In this document: in pieces, positions 21,441-27,651 of the stretch
How positions within the stretch are numbered: the stretch's first letter is position 1
Layout of the letters: each line of letters opens with the position of its first letter
Source of the DNA: Phaeoceros laevis
Taxonomy: Eukaryota > Anthocerotophyta > Anthocerotopsida > Notothyladales
NCBI GenBank assembly: GCA_049999765.1
Contig: JBNGIQ010006880.1
Coordinates: forward strand, 1-27,651
Direction: 5' to 3'
Length of the DNA stretch: 27,651 bases
Notes under the pieces: model-generated
The model's database searches: none
The model's input: the letters and a program-made list of their open reading frames with translations, nothing else
What the model was told of the DNA's origin: nothing
Translations under genes and position numbers: made by a program

Positions 21441-23609
21441 TATAGTCATGTTATTGATCAGCAAAGGACATTGAGAACATAGTAACTCGGATTTTACAAG
21501 CTGAGAAAGATCCTTTGAGAATGGTGTCCAAGACTGTGAAGCAACAAATGTTGTAAATGCTTCCACATTATCGGAGTGACCGATGAGCCTATTATCTCCC
21601 TTGAAGGTCTCGAAGGTATCAATTGTGGACGAATTCATCAACGAGAGGGTTTCCCCCTTTCTCAGAGAAAAGTTGAATAACAGAGTGGAGGTTTCAAATT
21701 ATGGATCTATTGTGGTTTCCCTAATAGATCCGTTCACTCTATGTTCACTAGATATGTTTAATGATACCGAATGCATAGATAGCTTGGTAAAATATTCCAT
21801 CAAGAATAAGTTGATTATATTTAGAGACGATTGTATCTTGGAGAGCCTTAGCTTACCACATATTGTACTCGAAGAGCCTAGTGCCTCGCTTTGAACAGGG
21901 AAATTATGTAAGCTCTATCTAGGCTGCTCCATACAACGATGAATTTTGAAGTTTAATGTTGTGGCTCACCTTTGTGAACTTTCCATGAACAATTTGTTTA
22001 CCCTAAATTTGTTTACCCTAAGTATGAGCTATAGCTAGAGAGCTTAGAGTCCAAGGTTGTAACATTAATATTGCACGGGTATTTAAGATACTAATACATA
22101 CTGATAGGACAACGACGAGTGTTATACGAGGGTTCAAACCTAAGGAAGGTCTAAAAAGATAACTTACCAATAGCAACTTGGTTGGGAATGATGTCCTCCA
22201 AAATGAGAGACTAAAAGTTAGAGAACTAGTTGGGAAGGCCTTCCACAGTCTTGACCTTCATTCTTATAGGGAAAATGGCCTAAGAATTCTTGGGGTGGAT
22301 GGATTGAAAGGAATCTTAGAGGGGAGAAGTTTGGGCCTAGAGGGAAAGAGTTGTAAAAGCTCAACCTTTAGACTTTTAAATAGGTAACTTTAACATGAAT
22401 AAATGATTGAGTTCGAGCATGAATGAATGAATTTTTATTCGACGATTTGGGCACGTGCCAACTGTGCTGCAAAATAATAACAGCGGCCCCGACTAAAAAC
22501 CAATCTAGCCTACGTACTATAGCAAGCTAAGTGGCTAAAGCATGTCACCCTTTAACTTTGGATAGTGTCCCAACGCGCCACCACTTTACTTAAATTCAAT
22601 TCAACTCAAACTCTTATTGGGATGTATTTCTCACCTAAGTGTGCATTAGATTAATTAATCTCATTTAGTCTCAACTGATCTCAATTATTAAAATAATAAT
22701 ATTATTTTTAAAAGGAACTTGCAGGAAATTGTTGGAAATTTGTAGGATACCCTCCACATGGCCAAGACCATCATGCCATTTCCAGCTATGGATGTAGTGT
22801 AGCATACTCTACTAGGCGCTTGTTGGAAGTGGAAGAATGTCGAAATTGGGCAACATGCTTTTGAGGGTGCAATATGAGTAAGTTATAGATAAAAACGATC
22901 ATAAAAACGATGTTGCATCTTTTGTGTTGATGTCCAACATTTATGCAAAGTCCCCTTAAAGACGTGGCCCATAATACATGAAACGCATGCGATACGGACA
23001 CCTGACAATAGCACCAAACCGTGCGGTTCGAACATGCTGTTTGTCGCTATTGTTTGCTGTCTGCCTTCCGGTCAGTCGTTCCGTGTGGACAGGGCTCTCC
23101 GCTCTCCAAACATGTCGCTGTTTGGACAAAATAAGGATGACGATCGAACAGTCCGGCCACACTCACAACGAGTTTGATGATCTCGACTCTTGGGAGACTT
23201 CCAACGACTGTCTTATTAATCTCTGCGTGCTGTCAGCGCACAAGCCCGCCTGCAGCTAGAAAACTGATATATGGTACCGTGAACTCGTCGGACAGACCCA
23301 CCCTAGAGGGCCATTTATATATAAAAGATTTGCTCAATAGTCTCGAGGAGAGAAAGGACGCACGAGGGTGGTCAGGGAAGGTCCCGACCCGCCAGGCATG
23401 GCGGTCCCAGCTCTCCTGGGGCAATTTCTCACCGACTCCTCCATGTCCAGGGAGGACGCACCGGATGAGCATAAAATGCAGCATTGCCCCTCTTGAAACG
23501 CAAGCAACAAACACATTCACATCTGCAGCAGGCCTCAGTCCAGGGGAAGCATCAACCGTTGATCGCGCCTAGCCTCGATCTCAATCCCGAGCGCTGCTGC
23601 ACGCGCACC
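21441..23609. other. AT-rich gene-poor region leading to the germin-like gene
   Basis: No gene is recognised. The plus frame at 21583-21894 is open but AT-rich, with no family signature. ATTTGTTTACCCTAA is repeated head to tail near 21990-22020. A perfect 10-bp G-box palindrome GGCACGTGCC lies at 22450-22459. An AT-only stretch is at about 22683-22712. From about 23000 the GC content rises into the germin-like promoter. Confidence 0.45.
23316..23326 (+). promoter_or_regulatory. Possible TATA box of the germin-like gene
   Basis: TATATATAAAA lies 284-294 bp upstream of the ATG. A second, weaker candidate (CATAAAAT, about 23470) lies 140 bp upstream. Which one is used cannot be decided from sequence. 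Confidence 0.35.
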
Positions 23610-24332
23610 ATGGCTTCTCTACATGTACGTCGGGCACCGACGACACTTCTGCTGGCCATTCTGCTCGGCGCGGCCATAGCCACATTCTTCCAGCTGGCGT
23701 CGTCAGCGGACCCCGACCCTCTGCAGGACATAGCCGTGGCCGACCTGGACGCGCGGCCGCTGCCCAACGGCTACCTCGCCCGCCCCACATCGGAGGCCAC
23801 CATCGACGACTTCATCACATCCGCTCTGGCCAAGCCCGGCGACACCTCCAACCGCAAGCTCAAGGCGATCGTCACACCCGCCTTCGTGCCGCAGTTCCTA
23901 GGCCTCAACACGCTGGGCGTCGGCGCGGCGCGGGTCGACTTCGAGGCCGGAGGGCTGAACCCGCCGCACATCCACCCGCGCGCGTCCGAATTCTTCTACC
24001 TCATCAGCGGCGGCCCGCTGGCCGTGGGCTTCATCACCTCCACCACCAACCCGGCCACCAACAACCCGCCCAACCAGCTCTTCAACGGGACGTTGTACGC
24101 GGGGCAGGGCATCGTCTTCCCGCGAGGTCTGCTGCATTTCCAGAAGAACGTCGGGAGCGAGCACGCCTTCGCCCTCGCCGCATTCAACAGCCAAAACCCG
24201 GGCGTGGAGGTCGCCGCCAAAATCCTCTTCAATGCGGCGCCTTACCCCATCGCCAGCGACATCTTGGAGCAGGCGTTTGGCGTCGACGCCGAGACCATAG
24301 CCAAGCTCGTCGCTTACGCTGAGAGCGAGTGA
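23610..24332 (+). CDS. Germin-like protein lacking the conserved N-terminal cysteines (240 aa)
   Basis: Germin-like proteins are secreted cupin oligomers of the cell wall; some are oxalate oxidases or Mn-superoxide dismutases. The ATG at 23610 sits in a strong context (CACCATGGCT). Residues 1-33 form a signal peptide with likely cleavage at SSA|DPDP. The cupin metal ligands are intact: GGLNPPHIHPRASEFF gives H120, H122 and E127, and FPRGLLHFQKNVG gives H176. In most germins the motif QDFCVAD and a second Cys near the NGxxC box form a disulfide. Here they are QDIAVAD (Ala42) and PLPNGYLARP (Ala57), so both cysteines are gone. The gene is a single exon with very high GC at third positions, unlike the AT-rich flank. 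An 8-bp stem hairpin (24345-24366) lies just after the stop. Confidence 0.95.
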   Translation: MASLHVRRAPTTLLLAILLGAAIATFFQLASSADPDPLQDIAVADLDARPLPNGYLARPTSEATIDDFITSALAKPGDTSNRKLKAIVTPAFVPQFLGLNTLGVGAARVDFEAGGLNPPHIHPRASEFFYLISGGPLAVGFITSTTNPATNNPPNQLFNGTLYAGQGIVFPRGLLHFQKNVGSEHAFALAAFNSQNPGVEVAAKILFNAAPYPIASDILEQAFGVDAETIAKLVAYAESE

Positions 24333-24344
24333 GTTTGAAACGGA

Positions 24345-24366
24345 AGAGACGCGCCCAGGCGTCTCT
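24345..24366 (+). other. Short hairpin in the germin-like 3' untranslated region
   Basis: AGAGACGC and GCGTCTCT form a perfect 8-bp stem with a 6-nt loop, starting 12 nt after the stop codon. No function can be assigned. Confidence 0.5.
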
Positions 24367-24427
24367 AGTAATACTGGGTGGTGTGAAACTTGTACGGCCA
24401 GTGGCATTGTTTTGACAGGAATCCTAT

Positions 24428-24478
24428 GTTGGAAGCCTCCTTCCGAGCTTCTTGGAAGCCTCCTTCGGAGCTTCCTAA
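24428..24478 (+). repeat. Two direct copies of a 22-24-bp unit
   Basis: TTGGAAGCCTCCTTC followed by SGAGCTTC occurs twice in succession between the germin-like and O-methyltransferase genes. The unit contains the partial palindrome GAAGCTCCGAAGGAGGCTTC, seen on the minus strand of the second copy. Confidence 0.7.
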
Positions 24479-24665
24479 ATTCACTTCCTCCCTTCCTTCC
24501 TTGGAAGTTGGAAATGTATAAAAATTTGTAAGGGAAATGTCATAGAGGGGGAAGGTCCGTTGGAAGCTACCTGCCCTGGTGCATAAAGACAATGACCGTT
24601 GTCAGCTGAACATCAATCATCAATCTTTCCAACATTTTGTTTTGTTGTGGAGGCAGTCTGGAAAA

Positions 24666-26064
24666 ATGGGTTCGCCAAATCCGTCTGCCGGTAAAGCTCT
24701 GGTGCAGCTGCAGTTTTCGTTTATTCCGGCGATGGTGCTGAATGCCGCTGTGAAGCTCAACATTGCGGACATCATTGCTGGTGCTGGCGAGGGAGCCGCG
24801 CTTTCCGCCTCCGAAATCGGTGCCAAACTGCCCACCTCCAGCGATAAGCTCAGCGTCACCAACCTCAAGCGACTTCTACGCTCGCTGGTGCTCTACAATA
24901 TCTTCAGATCTGAGCACGGTAAAATTTATTATGTTCTGGCATGTTGTGATTAAGCTTCAAGAATGTGGGGCATTGAAGTGATTGTTGACAATGGTGAACT
25001 GGTGCTCACATTCGTGACAGAAGAAGATGGCACCTACGAGGTCCGCTACGGCCTCACTCCCCTGTCGGAGCTGTTGGTCAGCAGTGGTCCTCACTCGATG
25101 CTGCCTGTAGTGAGGATGCAGTTACACAAGGCCTTCTTCAGTTCCTGGCTCTACTTGGCCGAGGCGGTTCTGGATGGAGGAGCTCACCCCTTCGATGTGG
25201 CCAATGACGGCAAGGATATTTGGGCTTTGGGGAAGGAGGACAGCACGATCAGCTCTATGTTCAATCAGGCCATGGCCAGCGTTGGCAGCAGGGTCTTGGA
25301 TACCGTCCTGTCAGAGTATGAGGGGTTCAAGGATGTGGGGGTAGTTGCCGATGTTGGAGGAGGCATTGGCATGTCCCTGCGAAAGATCATCCAGCACAAC
25401 CCTCACATCAAGGGCATCAACTTTGACCTACCCAATGTGGTTGCCACAGCCCCACAAATACCTGGTGAGAGATCTTGAATGAACAGCCTCAAGATTCGCA
25501 TAGCTGCTCTAGCGATCTCTTTCTTGTTGCAGAAAGCAAACTGACCGCTCCAAGTCGCTTTGTAAACTTGAAGGTGTAACACATGCTGGGGGAGATATGT
25601 TCGAGAGCGTCCCCAAGGCAGACGTCATTTACATGAAGGTAACATGAAACTGAATGAGGCTTGAACCACTTCAGGAGAGATGGCTGTCTGTAAGTGTAGG
25701 AATTCATATGCTCATCACCTCGTGTTCAATCTGTTGTTTGCTTCAGTGGATTCTGCACGACTGGACGGATGAGCAGAGCATCCAGATTCTGAAAAACTGT
25801 TACAAGTCGTTGCCGGAGAAGGGTGGTAAGGTGGTGCTGGTGGAGATTGTGGTACCGCCTCATGACACCAAGGACCTGGACGAGCTCCAATATGCAGCTC
25901 AGATTGACCTCCTCATGATGGCACATACAAGTGGCAGAGAGCGGACAGCTCTGGAGTGGCAATCTGTCTTGTCCGCAGCAGGATTTTCGAGAGTCAACTT
26001 TTTGAGGTTCCGTGGAGGCTCCAACTTCCCAGGCAGCCAATACGTAATAGAAGCCTTTAAATGA
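24666..26064 (+). CDS. Class II plant O-methyltransferase, COMT-like (4 exons, 359 aa)
   Basis: These cytosolic SAM-dependent enzymes methylate hydroxyls of phenolics such as caffeate, flavonoids or other specialised metabolites. Exons: 24666-24918, 25021-25464, 25574-25638, 25747-26064, joined in phase. The N-terminal dimerisation helix region (LQFSFIPAMVLNAAVKLNI) is followed by the SAM site VADVGGGIG (DVGGGIG 195-201), then LPNVV, GGDMFESVPKADVIYMK and the catalytic base in WILHDW (H258). The C-terminus ends PGSQYVIEAFK. The exon 3 acceptor is the AG at 25572-25573, ahead of GTGTAACAC. An AG further upstream gives a wrong frame. The length is normal. The substrate cannot be told from sequence. 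It lies 333 bp downstream of the germin-like stop on the same strand, but there is no sign of a functional link. Confidence 0.93.
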
Positions 26065-27523
26065 CCACGTGTTATCCTGATGTCGTCAGCTGTGTAATTT
26101 GCACAAACATTTCAATCGATATCGTATTGTGCTCCTGCTGTAAACAGCACATACACAAGAACCTGCTTGAAGGCTCAGAAACACACCGTGTTAGATTAGA
26201 TCATTGCCATGCAAAGGAGCTGTTAGATCATCTTGGAACTTGCGCATGCCATGTGAAAGGATGGAAAATTGTTCTTTCTTGTGAGTCGAAAGAAGTGACC
26301 TGATGAGAAAAGAACATGGGTTATTCTCCCTTCATTGCATTGCTGCACCTGGAGCCCATTTCAGAACTTGCACGCCTTGCAGGTTCAGGATTATCTGGAG
26401 AGGTCGACTTGGAAGGAGAGGCACCGTGACCCATCTCCGTATCCAAGGAAACGAGCTGCTCATCAACCCAAGCTGGCTTAAACATGTTCAACCACAGCAC
26501 CTCGCCGGACCCCTGAACGCCGGATGTCAGGGGAACGGGAGCTCTTCTTTTCTCGTCTGGTATCCCACCAACATGGTCGGGTCTAGAAACAATTGTTGCC
26601 ACAATTAAAGCAGCTGGCCTGACATCCAAACTCAGCTGTAGCAACTTTAGTATCTCGAGATGAGGCGCCTCTGAACATTCACGGTTCGTCTATGCGTTTG
26701 CACCTGCTTACAAGTCTGTCCAGGAGGGGTTCTACATCTTCCTCATTCGTTAGCTTTGCAACAAGTCGCTGAAAACGGCTCAAAAATTCTTGCACCTTTA
26801 AGGTTCGCGGGCACGGCTGGCTACTGAAAACGGAAAACGAGGGATCGCAGAACTGGTCGCAGAACTGGAAGATGCCAGCACCAAACTTGCGAGCATCCTT
26901 CAGAGCTAGGCTAAAGAACTTTAGAAAGACATGCGTCTCGTATTGAAAGAACTCTGCTTTCTTGTGATTTCAGTTCTGAAGCCAGGCACCAGTACAGGAA
27001 ATAACCGTGACAGAAAACCAAGGTGCTGCTTACAGCAAACTTTTGCCAACCACCACTCTTGGCTTGATGTATATCTCAAACAACTACATACTGGGCTAGC
27101 TACTGGTAGACATGATGAGCAACTCACTCATCACGTCTGAGTTATGGGCAAACAAGCCCATTATTGAAACAAGCCTTCCTTTCAATAACCTCATCAAGGA
27201 ACTTGCATCACAATCTGGCACACACCACGGCCAGTGGCACTTAATGCAAATTCATGATACTTGTTATAAGCGACAATCTCGGGAGACTGGAATTTTAACT
27301 GGATTTCTACAGTCGACTACCCCAGCCTACTCATGATCAAACCGTCTTCCTTGAATACAGACCTGCACATGTGGGACGTACAATGAGCATGATCCCAGAG
27401 CAAAACCAACTCGCTGATATTCTGGGCATGATCTATTGAGAAAGAGAAAAATGGCAAAGTTGCTAGCTCACACGACAGAAATCATCATTGCTTCCGCACA
27501 GATCTCAGACTTGCACCTGTAGG
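26065..27523. other. Spacer between convergent genes
   Basis: No gene is recognised. It should contain the 3' untranslated regions of the O-methyltransferase (plus) and the extensin-like gene (minus). A minus frame at 26321-26644 is open for 107 codons without a family signature. GCAGAACTGG is directly repeated near 26847-26867. Confidence 0.45.
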
Positions 27524-27651
27524 TCAGTATTTCTTGGGATATGTTGGGGTCGGGTAAACGTGATAGGGAGGTGGAGGAGACTTGTAGACGTAGGGAGGAG
27601 GTGGCGGGGATGGGTACTTCTGAGTCGTGAACGTCTCTGTGAGCCAAGGAG
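27524..27651 (-). CDS. C-terminal part of an extensin-like hydroxyproline-rich protein (partial)
   Basis: The minus-strand frame from the window edge reads TTQKYPSPPPPPYVYKSPPP then PYHVYPTPTYPKKY and a stop (TGA at 27526-27524). SPPPP blocks alternating with YVYK are the extensin signature: Ser-Hyp runs for arabinosylation and Tyr residues for cross-linking in the cell wall. The N-terminal part, with the signal peptide and most repeats, lies outside the window. The residues before YPSPP (PWLTETFTTQK) are not typical extensin repeat and may belong to a linker or lie near an exon border. Confidence 0.8.
   Translation of the reverse strand, partial: PWLTETFTTQKYPSPPPPPYVYKSPPPPYHVYPTPTYPKKY

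Noticed and set aside
21583-21894. 103-codon plus-strand frame in the AT-rich zone
   Set aside because: No recognisable family, AT-driven composition, and a competing frame on the other strand in the preceding sequence.
21990-22020. CCCTAAA-like sequence resembling a telomere repeat
   Set aside because: It is only a 15-bp direct duplication containing CCCTAA twice, not a telomeric array.
23898-24407. 169-codon minus-strand frame opposite the germin-like gene
   Set aside because: It is an antisense shadow produced by the very high third-position GC of the germin-like gene.

Overview
The window is nuclear DNA from a land plant. The evidence is many short spliceosomal introns (mostly about 60-300 bp) with GT..AG borders, a U6 snRNA gene, and plant families such as a germin-like protein, a class II O-methyltransferase, an extensin tail and an RLSMT-type SET protein. 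I cannot name the species. The compact introns and gene spacing would fit a bryophyte or lycophyte, but that is inference. A run of 100 Ns marks an assembly gap.

Layout. 1-2467: no recognisable gene. 2468-6768 (-): MCM3 replicative helicase, rebuilt here as 17 exons and 834 aa, with an E2F-type site about 300 bp upstream. 7941-8837 (+): two-exon gene of unknown family ending in a DLN/EAR-like motif, with three exact-length 41-bp repeats just before its ATG. 9351-9972: inverted-repeat element holding the gap. 10426-11460 (+): single-exon phospholipase A2-like protein. 11766-12135: 185-bp tandem duplication. 12453-12877 (-): SRP9, three exons. 13041-13142 (-): U6 snRNA. 13457-15978 (-): SET-domain methyltransferase, 13 exons. 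16217-18777 (+): UNC93-like transporter with a long Cys-rich N-terminus, 4 exons. 18778-23600: gene-poor repeat zone with non-LTR debris, a rearranged MBD-like gene fragment and a 47-bp-arm hairpin. 23610-24332 (+): germin-like protein. 24666-26064 (+): O-methyltransferase, 4 exons. 27524-27651 (-): C-terminal end of an extensin-like protein cut by the window edge.

How the genes relate. There is no operon logic. MCM3, SRP9, U6 and the SET protein are housekeeping genes on the minus strand. The SET and UNC93-like genes are head to head, with 238 bp between start codons. The U6 gene lies about 160 bp upstream of the SRP9 start on the same strand. Most coding sequence here is split into exons too short to stand out as long ORFs, so the gene models rest on joining exons through family conservation and splice-site phase. 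Every spliced CDS adds up to an intact frame.
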